DNA from: Candidatus Neoanaerotignum tabaqchaliae
GTDB lineage: Bacteria; Bacillota; Clostridia; Lachnospirales; Anaerotignaceae
DNA length: 33,612 nucleotides
NCBI GenBank assembly: GCA_904420235.1
Contig: CAJFUS010000020.1
Coordinates: 1-33,612 of the forward strand
Reading direction: 5' to 3'
Shown: positions 14,910 to 23,560 of the stretch, one piece after another
Layout: every line of letters begins with the position of its first letter
How positions within the stretch are numbered: the first letter of the stretch is position 1
The notes under the pieces: generated by a model
The model's input: only the letters and a program-made list of their open reading frames with translations
The model's database searches: none
What the model was told of the DNA's origin: nothing
Program-made: the position numbers and the translations under genes

Positions 14910-16886
14910 TTAATTGAGGCGTATTTCAGCTTTAAACAAATCTCCGTCTATTGTTATGCCGAATTTGCCGCCTTGAAGCTCAACAAGGCTTTTTGCTATA
15001 TTAAGTCCAAGACCGCTTCCCTCTGTATTTCTTGATGCATCTCCTCTTACAAACCTTTCCATAAGCTCGTCGGCGTTTATATTAAGCTGGTCTTTTGATA
15101 TGTTTTTTACAGATATTACAGTTTCGCCCTTTTCCTGTTTAAGGTCAACATAAACCCTTGTTCCATTCTGAGCGTATTTGCATACGTTTGAGAAAAGATT
15201 ATCCATTACTCTCCATAAAAGCCTTCCATCTGCCTTAACAGGCTTTTCGTTTTCCGGAGTTGTAACAACAACCGTAAGATTGGCGTTTTTAAGCTTCTCG
15301 TCATACTCGCCTTCCGACTGATATATTATTTCGCTTGCCAAAAGTTCTTTAATATCAACATTAATATTTCCTGTTGAGGCTTTTGAGGCTTCAAGCAAAT
15401 CATCTATAAGCTTTTTAAGTCTGTCGGACTGACGCGATAAAACATCTATATATTCCTTTTGCTGTTCCGGAGTACATTGTCCCTTTAAAAGGCCAACATA
15501 ATTTATTATTGACGTAAGCGGCGTTTTAATATCATGGGACACATTTGTAATAAGCTCTGTTTTCATTCTCTCACTTTTCATCTGCTTTTCAACAGCAAGA
15601 GCTATGCCTCTATTTATGGAGTTAAGGTTCTCGCCATGTTTTTTAAATCTCCAACGCATACGTTTTGTATCAACTCTATAGTTCATATTTCCATCGGCTA
15701 TCTCTTTGCCGGCTCTTTCAAGAGAAACACAAGTTTTAGCAAATTTGTAGGCTATAAGTATAGCCGCCACATCAACTATAAAATTAAAAAGGAACATATC
15801 TGTGGCATTAACAAATATAATAACCACAACAAAAAGTACGGCTCCCCATGTATAAGGAAGGGAATTTATAAAACTTCCAGCTCCTTTAAGGCAAAGCCTT
15901 ATAAAAGCGAAGAAAATATCCGCGCATTTATAGCAAACCGTTGTTTTTATAAGAGTTTTTGTTTTAATTCTTGTGGCCAGTGTAACTGATGTTGACAGAA
16001 AAAGTGTTGAGCCTATAACAGCCGAAACTATAACGGCTATCCATTGGTATCTTGCCAAAAGGTCCATATAAATAACTTCTTCTATAGCCACAACCACACA
16101 GCATGCAGCAATAAAATCAAAAACAAGATAGAGGTCAAAGGGTATTTTATCGTGCAGATTAGTTTGAATAACATCCTCATATCCTTCAACGCCTTTTTTC
16201 CTTACATGGCCTGCCGCAGCTAAAAGATAAACATAAAGCGCAAAGGCAATAATTGCAAATATCACAGCGGCAGCTATAACATTATATTTATTGCTGTTGA
16301 AACTTTCATACATTTCCTTCTGCTGACTTAGCCAGCTGTTTTCTGGAATGGAAAAAATGCCGTATGCAACCTCATAAAACCTTCCGTTATCACTTGTATA
16401 TGAAAACGACCCTTCTAAAAGAGGCGTTGAATTGCTATATTGCTGCGGTATATTTGTATCATATTTATCAGTGTTAAAGTCACCTACATTAGTAACCGAA
16501 CTGCTTTCATTTGTTCCTGTAAGCGGCTCAACAATTTCTGTTGTGTTTTCCGCAGCGTTTTCGGACGCGCTGTTCCAGCTTCTTTCTTCATAAGTATAGG
16601 TGTCGTATCCGTCAGGATAACCCCTATCATAAATTTTAACATACACTCCGCTGTCGTTGTTTAATGGGAATGAGCCATTTTCTATATACGACACTGAACT
16701 TTCCCACGCCCTGCTATAGGCATAATCGCGGCACAAAGGAGAGCTGAAAAAGCCTCCGGCGTTATAACAGCCATAAATCATAGCATATATAATAGCAACA
16801 ACTGAAACCACAGTAATTGAGGCCGAAATAACAAAAGCCACACTTCCAAAAGCCTTAAGAGCAAAGTTGTTTTTTATGTTCCTCAT
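14910..16886 (-). CDS. Sensor histidine kinase of an OmpR-type two-component system
   Basis: 658 residues. TM1 (about 14-38), an extracytoplasmic Tyr/Ser/Asn-rich sensor region (39-202) and several further membrane segments (about 203-226, 254-275, 282-305, 346-385) come first. A HAMP-like linker around 386-440 leads to the kinase core. H451 in NVSHDIKTPLTSI is the phospho-accepting histidine, the N-box is DNLFSNVCKYA (562-572), the F-box region is FVRGDASR (612-619) and the G-box is GSGLGLNIAK (623-632). The multi-pass sensor unit is larger than in typical VanS/PhoR kinases. The start overlaps the regulator stop by 4 bp (ATGA). The signal is unknown; cell-envelope stress is a common theme for this architecture. 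Confidence 0.93.
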   Translation of the reverse strand: MRNIKNNFALKAFGSVAFVISASITVVSVVAIIYAMIYGCYNAGGFFSSPLCRDYAYSRAWESSVSYIENGSFPLNNDSGVYVKIYDRGYPDGYDTYTYEERSWNSASENAAENTTEIVEPLTGTNESSSVTNVGDFNTDKYDTNIPQQYSNSTPLLEGSFSYTSDNGRFYEVAYGIFSIPENSWLSQQKEMYESFNSNKYNVIAAAVIFAIIAFALYVYLLAAAGHVRKKGVEGYEDVIQTNLHDKIPFDLYLVFDFIAACCVVVAIEEVIYMDLLARYQWIAVIVSAVIGSTLFLSTSVTLATRIKTKTLIKTTVCYKCADIFFAFIRLCLKGAGSFINSLPYTWGAVLFVVVIIFVNATDMFLFNFIVDVAAILIAYKFAKTCVSLERAGKEIADGNMNYRVDTKRMRWRFKKHGENLNSINRGIALAVEKQMKSERMKTELITNVSHDIKTPLTSIINYVGLLKGQCTPEQQKEYIDVLSRQSDRLKKLIDDLLEASKASTGNINVDIKELLASEIIYQSEGEYDEKLKNANLTVVVTTPENEKPVKADGRLLWRVMDNLFSNVCKYAQNGTRVYVDLKQEKGETVISVKNISKDQLNINADELMERFVRGDASRNTEGSGLGLNIAKSLVELQGGKFGITIDGDLFKAEIRLN

Positions 16887-17578
16887 TTTCTCGCCTCCAT
16901 TTTATATCCATGTCCCCACACCACTTTTATATATTTAGGCTCAGATGGATTTATCTCTATTTTCTCTCTTAAATGTCTTATATGAACGGCAACAGAGCCT
17001 TCCGAGCCAAAAGGCTTTTCCTGCCATATATGCTCATAAATTTCCGGCGATGAGAAAACTTTCCCTGGATTTTCCATAAGAAATTTAAGTATGTTGTACT
17101 CTATGGGTGTAAGAGTAACAGCCTCGCCGTCAACCGTAACTATTTTTGCCTCATCGTCAAGCTCTATGCCGCCTATAACAAGCTTTCCGGCTTTCTGCTC
17201 CATTCCGCCAAGCCTTGTATATCTTCTTAGCTGTGAACGGACTCTTGCCTGAACCTCAACTGGATTAAAAGGCTTTGTTATGTAATCGTCCGCGCCTATG
17301 TTAAGACCGAATATTTTGTCATTATCCTCACTTTTTGCCGTAAGCATTATTATAGGCACATTGCAGCCCTCATCCCTAAGTTTTTTGGTCGCCTCTATGC
17401 CGTCCATAACAGGCATCATTATGTCAATAAGTATAAGATGTATATCGTTTTGATGCACTTTTTCAATGGCTTCCTGGCCCGTATAGGCTTCAAATATGTT
17501 ATAATTCTCAGAATCAAGATATATTCTAAGAGCTGAAACAATATCTTTCTCGTCATCACATATTAATATGTTATACAT
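16883..17578 (-). CDS. OmpR/PhoB-family response regulator
   Basis: 231 residues. The receiver domain (1-118) has the acidic pair D8-D9, the phosphorylation site D52 in LIDIMMPVMDG, T80 and K102 (TKPF). The C-terminal winged helix (about 130-230) shows TPIEYNILKFLMENPGKVFS, the recognition-helix region SVAVHIRHLREKIE and the ending YIKVVWGHGYKME. VanR-like overall. First gene of the operon; the kinase follows with a 4-bp overlap. Upstream TGTTTAAGA-like repeats at 17663-17705 overlap the promoter and may be its own binding sites, implying autoregulation. Confidence 0.95.
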   Translation of the reverse strand: MYNILICDDEKDIVSALRIYLDSENYNIFEAYTGQEAIEKVHQNDIHLILIDIMMPVMDGIEATKKLRDEGCNVPIIMLTAKSEDNDKIFGLNIGADDYITKPFNPVEVQARVRSQLRRYTRLGGMEQKAGKLVIGGIELDDEAKIVTVDGEAVTLTPIEYNILKFLMENPGKVFSSPEIYEHIWQEKPFGSEGSVAVHIRHLREKIEINPSEPKYIKVVWGHGYKMEARK

Positions 17579-17646
17579 AAAAATTTCCTCCCCAATAAAG
17601 AAACACTTTTCGGCGTAAGAAAATTATAGTTCCCTCCGTCAATAAC

Positions 17647-17705
17647 ATTATAGCAAAATATCTGTTTAAGAAAAAAGTATGCAACTAATTAAGAATTGTT
17701 TAAGA
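17647..17705 (-). promoter_or_regulatory. Promoter of the two-component operon with TTTAAGA repeats
   Basis: On the minus strand a perfect TATAAT (17652-17647) has a TGC extension but a poor -35. Upstream lie three similar 9-mers on the plus strand: TGTTTAAGA at 17663, TAATTAAGA at 17686 and TGTTTAAGA at 17697. Offsets are 23 and 11 bp, the helical spacing expected for OmpR-family direct repeats. A weak -35 plus upstream boxes suggests activation by the regulator. Confidence 0.5.
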
Positions 17706-17935
17706 TGAATAAGTCAACATTTTCTAACTTTAAATACTTTATCATTGTTTCAGACAATAAAAAACAGAATGTCTATATTTTCTGCTGATATTAAATTCTT
17801 CAACGCTTTTTACTACATTTAAAAAATCGGGCAGCATATACTTTGATTAATTCTTAAAAAACATGTTTTTTTGCAGCAAACAAATTTTTCTATTCAATAT
17901 TCACTGTTAATAAACTTTCAAACAAATATTAACAC
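17706..17935. other. AT-rich non-coding spacer
   Basis: Most of the 416-bp gap 17579-17994. I see only short inverted repeats, such as ATTGT...ACAAT around 17745-17760, and no open frame with a ribosome site. Confidence 0.4.
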
Positions 17936-17971
17936 AAAAAAGAAAGCCTCATACACAAGGCTTTCTTTTTT
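17936..17971. terminator. Terminator of the GntP gene
   Basis: A 14-bp stem (17936-17949 with 17958-17971, 8-nt loop) rich in A on one arm and T on the other, located 24 bp beyond the permease stop. Confidence 0.85.
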
Positions 17972-17994
17972 TATTTTTTATTTTATATTAAATT

Positions 17995-19335
17995 TTAAAG
18001 TCCCGGAAGAATTCCTTGGAAAAGACTAAGTATCAAAACAATTATAAATCCGGTAATTCCTGCTATAAATCCGCCTATTGTCCAGCCCTTAAGCGACTGG
18101 GAGAAAGAGAAATCGGCAAATCTATTTATAACCCAGAAACCGGAGTCATTTGGAAGTGAAAGTCCAACGCTTCCAAAGCATATAGCAAGACCTACAAGCA
18201 CCGGAGAGGCTCCTGTTGACGCTATTGAAGGGCCAACAATGGCTGAAGCCGTAACAAGTGCAACTGTGGCCGACCCTTGAGCGGCTCTTAATATCTGTGA
18301 AAGAAGGAAGCCAAGAACAATAAGCGGAATATTAAAGTTAGACATTGAAGTTACAATATAATCTCCAATACCTGTGGCGTTTATTATTGCGCCAAAGCTT
18401 CCTCCGGCTCCCGTTATTAAAAATACCATTCCTGCCTGCCCTGCGGCCTCTGTAAGCATGTCGTCAAGGGGACGTTTATAATATTTTCTAAGAGCAAACA
18501 TAGCCACAATAACACCTATAAAAAGAGCTATATTTTTATCGCCTATAAACGCACACGCATCTGTTAATGCTTGATTTTTATCACCAATGGCAACGCTGGC
18601 AACGGTTCCTGCAAGTATAAGTACAATAGGAAGAAGTATAAGTCCGACGGCAAGCATACCAGGGCACCTTTCGCCTGATTTTCCGTCGTCTATCTCGACT
18701 TCCTCAACCTCATGGCCGCACTGCTCAGGGAAAAACTTCTTAACGGTAAGTTTTGAGTAAAGAACTCCGCCAATAAGAGCGGCGGGAACGCTGGCAACTA
18801 TAGAATAGAATACAAAAGAGGCAACCGGAGCGTTTACGGTGCCGCAAACGGCCATAGGACCCGGCGTTGGTATTATGGCGCAGTGAGCCACAATAAGTCC
18901 AACGGCAAGAGCCGTAACAAAACGTGCGAAAGGAATTCCTGTTTTTCTTGAAAGCTGTTTTGCTATTGAAACAAGAATAACAAAAGCCGCGTCAAAGTAA
19001 ACAGGTATAGCAACTATAACGCCTGTTATACAAAGGGCTATTGGGGAATTTTTAATACCAACCTTACGAAGGGCAAGGTTAGCTATTTCCTCCGTTCCAC
19101 CTGTTTCATATAAAAGCTGCCCAAGAATAATTCCAAGAGCTATAACAATACCTATGCTTGTCATTGTTGAGCCAAAGCCTGAAGCGATGTTTGACGATAT
19201 GTCAGTAACATTCATTCCGCTTCCAAACCCCATAAGTATTGACGTAAAAATAAGGGCAAGAAAAGGATTAACCTTAAACTTGATAATTAAAAGCATTAAT
19301 ATAGCAATGCCTATTAAAAAAATCGCCAATAACAT
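17995..19335 (-). CDS. GntP family permease (gluconate/organic-acid:H+ symporter)
   Basis: 446 residues, the usual length of GntP permeases, with about twelve or more hydrophobic segments. Family features include NPFLALIFTSILMGFGSGM near the N-terminus, GIVIALGIILGQLLYETGGTE, PVYFDAAFVILVSIAKQLS, the HCAIIPTPGPMAV loop, GAGGSFGAIINATGIGDYI and the C-terminal LPNDSGFWVINRF. Substrates in the family include gluconate, fructuronate, glycerate and other hydroxy acids. No sugar-acid kinase or dehydrogenase is adjacent to narrow this. ATG 19335 is chosen with AGGAG (19346-19350) ten bases upstream; the frame stays open another 27 codons through the leader. The gene has its own promoter and terminator. 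Confidence 0.93.
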   Translation of the reverse strand: MLLAIFLIGIAILMLLIIKFKVNPFLALIFTSILMGFGSGMNVTDISSNIASGFGSTMTSIGIVIALGIILGQLLYETGGTEEIANLALRKVGIKNSPIALCITGVIVAIPVYFDAAFVILVSIAKQLSRKTGIPFARFVTALAVGLIVAHCAIIPTPGPMAVCGTVNAPVASFVFYSIVASVPAALIGGVLYSKLTVKKFFPEQCGHEVEEVEIDDGKSGERCPGMLAVGLILLPIVLILAGTVASVAIGDKNQALTDACAFIGDKNIALFIGVIVAMFALRKYYKRPLDDMLTEAAGQAGMVFLITGAGGSFGAIINATGIGDYIVTSMSNFNIPLIVLGFLLSQILRAAQGSATVALVTASAIVGPSIASTGASPVLVGLAICFGSVGLSLPNDSGFWVINRFADFSFSQSLKGWTIGGFIAGITGFIIVLILSLFQGILPGL

Positions 19336-19453
19336 AATAAATAAACTCCTTAATATTTTTTTATTATTAAGCTGCGCAGCAAAATTACTTCTATCAAAAA
19401 ATAGTTGAAAAATCACTTCTTATAAAATACCGGCGTCCTGAAATTCCTATAAC

Positions 19454-19482
19454 ATAATATTTATATACCCATAATTTGTCAA
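19454..19482 (-). promoter_or_regulatory. Promoter of the GntP gene
   Basis: On the minus strand a perfect TTGACA (19482-19477), a 17-nt spacer and TATTAT (19459-19454). The leader to the ATG would be about 110 nt and includes the palindrome GCTGCGCAGC and a TTAATA...TATTAA inverted repeat next to the ribosome site. Confidence 0.7.
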
Positions 19483-19711
19483 TTTTATTCATAAAATTTG
19501 GTTTTTATAATTTTTACCTAAAATAATATAATTTAAAGTTAAATAAATTGCACAATTTTTTTAATAAAATAGGATAATAAATTAATTTTTTTCATCTTTT
19601 TTAGTAAATTATTATTAAAAATAAACTAAAAACAAAAAATTATTTTATGAGTATTAATTTTTCAGTTTTTAATATTAAATTTAAGCCGTAATTGAATATA
19701 AAATGCAACAT
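19483..19711. other. Extremely AT-rich non-coding spacer
   Basis: Together with the GntP leader and the trmL terminator this fills the 478-bp gap 19336-19813. It consists largely of A and T runs and I find no gene, repeat or stable hairpin in it. Confidence 0.5.
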
Positions 19712-19741
19712 AAAAATCAGCCTTGTAAAAGGCTGATTTTT
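19712..19741 (-). terminator. Terminator of trmL
   Basis: A 13-bp stem (19712-19724 with 19729-19741, loop GTAA) with T-runs on both strands. It ends the minus-strand trmL transcript about 70 bp after its stop. Confidence 0.85.
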
Positions 19742-19813
19742 TTACTATTATGTGCAATAAATTAATATTTATTAACTTAATTAATGAATTTTATTTAATA
19801 TAAAACTTAAAAA

Positions 19814-20302
19814 TTACCATATATATTTGTGAAGCTGACCATACATCTTAAAACCATCAAAATTTCTTTGACGCAGAGCCTCATAAAGCATAATTGCCAC
19901 TGAGTTCGACAAATTAAGACTTCGCGCCTCACCAAACATTGGTATTCTTACGGCTGTTTCTTTATAGTTAAGTAATATTTCTTCTGGTATGCCTGCCGAC
20001 TCTTTGCCAAACATTATATAGTCGTCTTTTTCATATTTAACATCGGTATATACTTTTTTAGCCTTTGTGGTAGCCATCCAAATTTTTGCTCCTTTATTTT
20101 TCATAATAAAATCCTCAAAGCTGTCGTAATACCTTATATCCAACTCTTTCCAATAATCAAGTCCGGCACGCTTAAGATGTTTATCATCAACAGAAAATCC
20201 CAACGGCCTTATAAGATGAAGAGTTGTGTTTGTAACAGAACAAGTTCTAGCTATATTTCCGGCATTTTGAGGTATCTCCGGTTCGTGAAGTACAACATTC
20301 AT
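19814..20302 (-). CDS. trmL: tRNA (cytidine/uridine-34 2'-O)-methyltransferase
   Basis: 162 residues, typical of TrmL, a SPOUT-class enzyme that methylates the wobble ribose of some leucine tRNAs with S-adenosylmethionine. The signature segments are all present: HEPEIPQNAGNIARTC (6-21), LIRPLGF, KRAGLDYW, FGKESAGIPEE and the knot-forming IPMFGEARSLNLSNSVAIML. AGGAGG lies directly upstream of the ATG. The gene is a single unit, divergent from the PerR-like regulator; a minus-strand TTGTCA near 20357 that overlaps the opposing -35 may be its promoter, but the -10 is poor. Confidence 0.95.
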   Translation of the reverse strand: MNVVLHEPEIPQNAGNIARTCSVTNTTLHLIRPLGFSVDDKHLKRAGLDYWKELDIRYYDSFEDFIMKNKGAKIWMATTKAKKVYTDVKYEKDDYIMFGKESAGIPEEILLNYKETAVRIPMFGEARSLNLSNSVAIMLYEALRQRNFDGFKMYGQLHKYIW

Positions 20303-20350
20303 TAAAAAACCTCCTAAATTAAATTGGTATTAAATGTAATTTAAATTATG

Positions 20351-20398
20351 TTGACAAATAACAAAAAAGTTATTATTATTAAGTAAGAATAATTATTA
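20351..20398 (+). promoter_or_regulatory. Promoter and putative Per/Fur box of the PerR-like gene
   Basis: A perfect TTGACA (20351-20356), a 17-nt spacer and TATTAT (20374-20379). AT-rich inverted arms ATTATT...AATAAT straddle and follow the -10, a composition like Per and Fur boxes, so autorepression is plausible. The exact operator cannot be fixed by eye. Confidence 0.6.
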
Positions 20399-20413
20399 AA
20401 AAGGAGTATATCT

Positions 20414-20836
20414 ATGAAGCAATTCGCAGAAATTTTAAAAGAAAAGGGACTAAAAGTAACTCCGCAAAGGCTCGCGGTATACTCTGCTTTAGCTGGCACA
20501 AAAACTCACCCATCGGCTGAAGACATACACAAAAAGCTTATAGCTGACAATCCTTCCATAAGTCTTGCCACAGTATATAAAACCTTAGACAGTTTTAAAA
20601 CGGCGGGATTGATAAAGGAGCTTAATTTTTGCTTTGAACATTCCAACTATGACGCCGATGTATCAAATCATCAACATATAGTATGCACAAAATGCTGCCG
20701 CGTGTTTGATGTATCAGTTAAACCAGACGACACAATGCGTTCATTAGTGGAGGCGGAAAGCGGTTTTGAGATAAACGACGAACAGATTGTGTTTTATGGC
20801 ACATGCCCAGAGTGCGCCGCTAAAGCTAAGCAGTAA
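20414..20836 (+). CDS. Fur family regulator, PerR-like
   Basis: 140 residues: winged helix (1-75) then dimerisation domain. The structural zinc site is C91-x2-C94 and C131-x2-C134. The regulatory metal positions of Bacillus PerR (H37, D85, H91, H93, D104) map to H32, D80, H86, H88 and D99, an intact PerR-type set including the Asp that favours peroxide sensing. The DNA-recognition segment SISLATVYKTLDSF is characteristic. PerR uses Fe(II)-catalysed histidine oxidation to sense H2O2 and derepresses oxidative defence genes. AAGGAG precedes the ATG. No peroxidase gene is adjacent. Fur or Zur function is less likely given the ligand set, but only a residue argument supports this. Confidence 0.88.
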   Translation: MKQFAEILKEKGLKVTPQRLAVYSALAGTKTHPSAEDIHKKLIADNPSISLATVYKTLDSFKTAGLIKELNFCFEHSNYDADVSNHQHIVCTKCCRVFDVSVKPDDTMRSLVEAESGFEINDEQIVFYGTCPECAAKAKQ

Positions 20837-20850
20837 TAACTGAAATTAGT

Positions 20851-20887
20851 CGCCAAAAGCCCCATATGGGGCTTTTGGCGCGTTTTT
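20851..20887. terminator. Perfect 30-bp palindromic terminator
   Basis: 20851-20880 is a perfect palindrome (GC-rich ends, ATAT centre) followed by CG and five T on the plus strand. It lies between the convergent PerR-like and CoA-transferase genes and probably stops both. Confidence 0.8.
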
Positions 20888-20891
20888 AATT

Positions 20892-22196
20892 TTAAATTAA
20901 AATATTCATCTTTTTAGCTTCAAATCTTAACTCCTCCCTAAAATCAGGGTGAGCTATATTAATAAGTTCTTCTGTTCTTTCACGCATTGTCTTTCCAAAA
21001 AGCTGAGCCACGCCATACTCTGTAACTATACAGTCAACCTCATTTTTATGGCTTGTAACAGCGGCTCCTGTTGTAAGCATAGGCTTTATTTTCGATATAG
21101 TTCCTTTTTTCGCCGTTGACGGCATAGCTATAAAACTTCTTCCTCCGCGGCTCATTTTGGCGCCCTTTACATAGTCAAACTGTCCGCCTGGACCGCTGAA
21201 AGGCACAGGACCTATGCTCTCGGAGCACACCTGTCCAAAAAAGTCAACTTCAAGTCCGGCGTTAACTGATATGAAATTATCATTTTTGGCTATATTATAT
21301 GGGTCATTAACATAATCCACTGGCAGCATAACAAGAGAAGGGTTGTTGTTTATATAATCATAAACCTTTTTACTTCCAAAACAAAATGTACTTACACTTT
21401 GCCTTTTATGGAATGTCTTTCTCTCATTTGTAACGGCTCCACATTCAATAAGTTCAACCATGGCGTCAGAGAACATCTCTGTATGTATTCCCAAATCCTT
21501 CTTATCGGCCAAAGCCTTGCCTAAAGCCCCTGATATTCCGCCTATACCGATTTGTATCGTCGCCCCATCGGGCACCATTTCGGCTATATATCCGCCTATT
21601 TTATAGTCATTCTCGCTTATGGAGCTTACGGGAAGTTCAATTATAGGCTCATGATTTTCACAAACTGCCTCAACCTGAGATATATGTATAAAATTTTCTC
21701 CAAATGTTCTTGGCATATATTTGTTTACCTCAACAAAAACATGCTTCGCGTTTCTAAGCATGCCAAGAGTTTCTCCAAAATACGCCCCTGTTGAGAAATA
21801 TCCGTGTTCGTCCATTGGCGAAACCACCATTAAAAGAGCATCAAGGTCATTTCGCATATCATAAATCCGTGGATAATCGGAATAGTTGTAGCTGAAATAG
21901 TCAAAACGCCCCTCCTGTCCGCCTTTTCTTGAGCCGGCGCCAAAAAACCAAGACCTAAAGTCAAATTTTCCGGCAAATTCCTCGTTAAAATAGTCCCTGT
22001 TTCCTATATTAAGCGTTCCGTTTGTCTTTATGTTTTCTATCTCGCCGTTTTTTACCCTGCGGGCTATGGCGTTCATTATGTCCACAGGTTCACCCATACA
22101 TATAGGAGAAGCACAGTTGTATCCAGATTTAATCATTTGAGCTATGCCTTCGGCGCTTGTAAGCTTTTGTTTATAGATTTCACTGAAATTTTCCAA
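20892..22196 (-). CDS. Acetyl-CoA hydrolase/transferase family protein (butyryl- or 4-hydroxybutyrate-CoA:acetate CoA-transferase type)
   Basis: 434 residues, class I CoA-transferase of the Cat/AbfT group. The catalytic glutamate is E240 in GIHTEMFSD, preceded by IQIGIGGISGAL. Further family segments are SPMDEHGYFSTG, EVNKYMPRTFG, GPVPFSGPGGQFDYV and CIVTEYGVAQL. Members exchange CoA between butyryl-CoA, 4-hydroxybutyryl-CoA or succinyl-CoA and acetate during fermentation; the acyl donor cannot be fixed by eye. The start is TTG 22196: AAGGAGG (22204-22210) lies seven bases upstream and inside the longer open frame. It follows exoA by 57 bp on the same strand and may be cotranscribed, although the functions are unrelated. 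No thiolase, crotonase or butyryl-CoA dehydrogenase genes are near. Confidence 0.92.
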   Translation of the reverse strand: MENFSEIYKQKLTSAEGIAQMIKSGYNCASPICMGEPVDIMNAIARRVKNGEIENIKTNGTLNIGNRDYFNEEFAGKFDFRSWFFGAGSRKGGQEGRFDYFSYNYSDYPRIYDMRNDLDALLMVVSPMDEHGYFSTGAYFGETLGMLRNAKHVFVEVNKYMPRTFGENFIHISQVEAVCENHEPIIELPVSSISENDYKIGGYIAEMVPDGATIQIGIGGISGALGKALADKKDLGIHTEMFSDAMVELIECGAVTNERKTFHKRQSVSTFCFGSKKVYDYINNNPSLVMLPVDYVNDPYNIAKNDNFISVNAGLEVDFFGQVCSESIGPVPFSGPGGQFDYVKGAKMSRGGRSFIAMPSTAKKGTISKIKPMLTTGAAVTSHKNEVDCIVTEYGVAQLFGKTMRERTEELINIAHPDFREELRFEAKKMNILI

Positions 22197-22253
22197 AAGA
22201 AATCCTCCTTTAATCAATGTTGATATAATAAATATTTGCCTCTTATCCAGAGA

Positions 22254-23009
22254 TCATAAATCAATAACAAGCTCAACAGGGCAGTGGTCAGAGCCCATTA
22301 CATCGCTGTGTATAACCGCATCTTTCATTTTTTCGGCAATACGCTGCGAAACAACAAAATAATCTATACGCCACCCCGCATTGTTTTTCCTTGCGTTAAA
22401 CCTATAACTCCACCAGGAATAAGCGCCGGTCGTTTCCGGATAAAAATATCTGAACGAGTCCACAAATCCGCTTTCAAGCAGCTCTGTAAACTTTCCTCTT
22501 TCCTCATATGTAAATCCGGCGTTGCCAATATTGGTTTTGGGATTTTTAAGGTCTATCTCGTTATGCGCCACATTAAGGTCTCCGCAGAATATAACCGGCT
22601 TTACTCTGTCAAGCTCCATCAGATAATCTCTTATATCGTCTTCCCATTTTACTCTATAATCAAGACGTGCGTTTTCGGCCTGAGAATTTGGCACATATGC
22701 CGTAACATGAAAAAAGTTCTCAAACTCAAGTGTTATAAGTCTTCCCTCTTTGTCATGCTCGTCAATCCCCATTCCATAAACAACGCTTATGGGCTTCTTT
22801 TTAGTAAAAACAGCCGTGCCGGAATATCCTTTTTTCTCGGCATAGTTCCAATATTGAAAATATCCCTCCGTTTCAAGGTCTATCTGACCTTCTTGAAGCT
22901 TTGTTTCCTGAATTGAGAATATGTCGGCGTCAGCGCTTTTAAAATAATCCATAAACCCTTTCCCAACAGCGGCCCTTAAACCGTTAACATTCCAAGAAAT
23001 CATTTTCAT
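22254..23009 (-). CDS. exoA: Exodeoxyribonuclease III / AP endonuclease
   Basis: 251 residues, the size of Bacillus ExoA. Removes abasic sites and 3' blocks during base excision repair. Active-site residues: N7 and N9 region (MKMISWNVNGLRA), E35 in IQETKLQ, Y105 in VTAYVPN, D144 and N146 in GDLNVAH, D216 in RIDYF, and the D241-H242 pair in SDHCP. ATG 23009 is chosen because GAGG lies nine bases upstream and relatives begin MKxISWNVNGLR; an in-frame ATG 15 bases earlier lies in that ribosome site. It starts 4 bp after the deaminase stop, so the two genes share a transcript. Confidence 0.95.
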   Translation of the reverse strand: MKMISWNVNGLRAAVGKGFMDYFKSADADIFSIQETKLQEGQIDLETEGYFQYWNYAEKKGYSGTAVFTKKKPISVVYGMGIDEHDKEGRLITLEFENFFHVTAYVPNSQAENARLDYRVKWEDDIRDYLMELDRVKPVIFCGDLNVAHNEIDLKNPKTNIGNAGFTYEERGKFTELLESGFVDSFRYFYPETTGAYSWWSYRFNARKNNAGWRIDYFVVSQRIAEKMKDAVIHSDVMGSDHCPVELVIDL

Positions 23010-23013
23010 AATA

Positions 23014-23463
23014 TCATACCTCATTCATAATATTAAGCTCTACTCCGGCCTCGTTAAGCATGGATAAAGAAAGCTCGTCTGGATAATTTCCTTTATAAAC
23101 CAGCTTTTTTATGCCGGCGTTTACAATCATTTTGGCGCATATAACACATGGCTGAAGCGTAACGTACATTGTAGCGTTTTCTGTGCTTACGCCTATTTTG
23201 GCCGCCTGTATTATGGCATTTTGCTCGGCATGCAAGGCCCTGCAAAGCTCGTGCCTTTCTCCTGACGGTATCCCCAGCTCCATTCTAAGGCAAGAATTTA
23301 TATCACAACAATGTCTTGTTCCTGCCGGAGCACCGTTATATCCCGTTGTTATAATTCGGTTTTCCCTCACTATAACCGCACCAACCTGCCTTCTTAAACA
23401 GGTTGAGCGCGTTTTTACAATTTCAGCTATCTGCATAAAATATTCGTCCCAACTGGCGCGCAT
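23014..23463 (-). CDS. Deoxycytidylate deaminase (ComEB-like)
   Basis: 149 residues with the cytidine/dCMP deaminase zinc fold: H78-A-E80 and PCVICAKM with C106 and C109. The N-terminal [15 protein letters not shown] and [13 protein letters not shown] segments are characteristic of dCMP deaminases. It converts dCMP to dUMP for thymidylate synthesis. ATG 23463 is used, with GGAGGG about ten bases upstream; the in-frame TTG 18 bases earlier overlaps that site. It is the first gene of a cluster with exoA and the CoA-transferase. The link to competence suggested by the ComEB name is only historical. Confidence 0.93.
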   Translation of the reverse strand: MRASWDEYFMQIAEIVKTRSTCLRRQVGAVIVRENRIITTGYNGAPAGTRHCCDINSCLRMELGIPSGERHELCRALHAEQNAIIQAAKIGVSTENATMYVTLQPCVICAKMIVNAGIKKLVYKGNYPDELSLSMLNEAGVELNIMNEV

Positions 23464-23508
23464 ATTAAAAATTCCCTCCAAAATTTAAGCTATACGATAC
23501 TTCTTGAT

Positions 23509-23537
23509 ATTTTATCATATAACTCAGAAATTTTTAA
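23509..23537 (-). promoter_or_regulatory. Promoter of the deaminase-exoA cluster
   Basis: On the minus strand TTAAAA (23537-23532), 17 nt and TAAAAT (23514-23509) with a TGA extension. Moderate match, about 45 bp before the ATG. Confidence 0.5.
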
Positions 23538-23560
23538 GGGAATTTACAAAATAATATTAA

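Noticed and set aside
15534-15989. 151-codon plus-strand frame opposite the histidine kinase
   Set aside because: Antisense shadow of a clearly real kinase gene; no start signals.
19336-19416. 27-residue N-terminal extension of the GntP permease
   Set aside because: Lies in the leader RNA, lacks its own ribosome site and makes the protein longer than the family.
19483-19711. Possible replication or partition element in the AT-rich stretch
   Set aside because: No DnaA-box cluster or iterons visible; low complexity alone does not support an origin.
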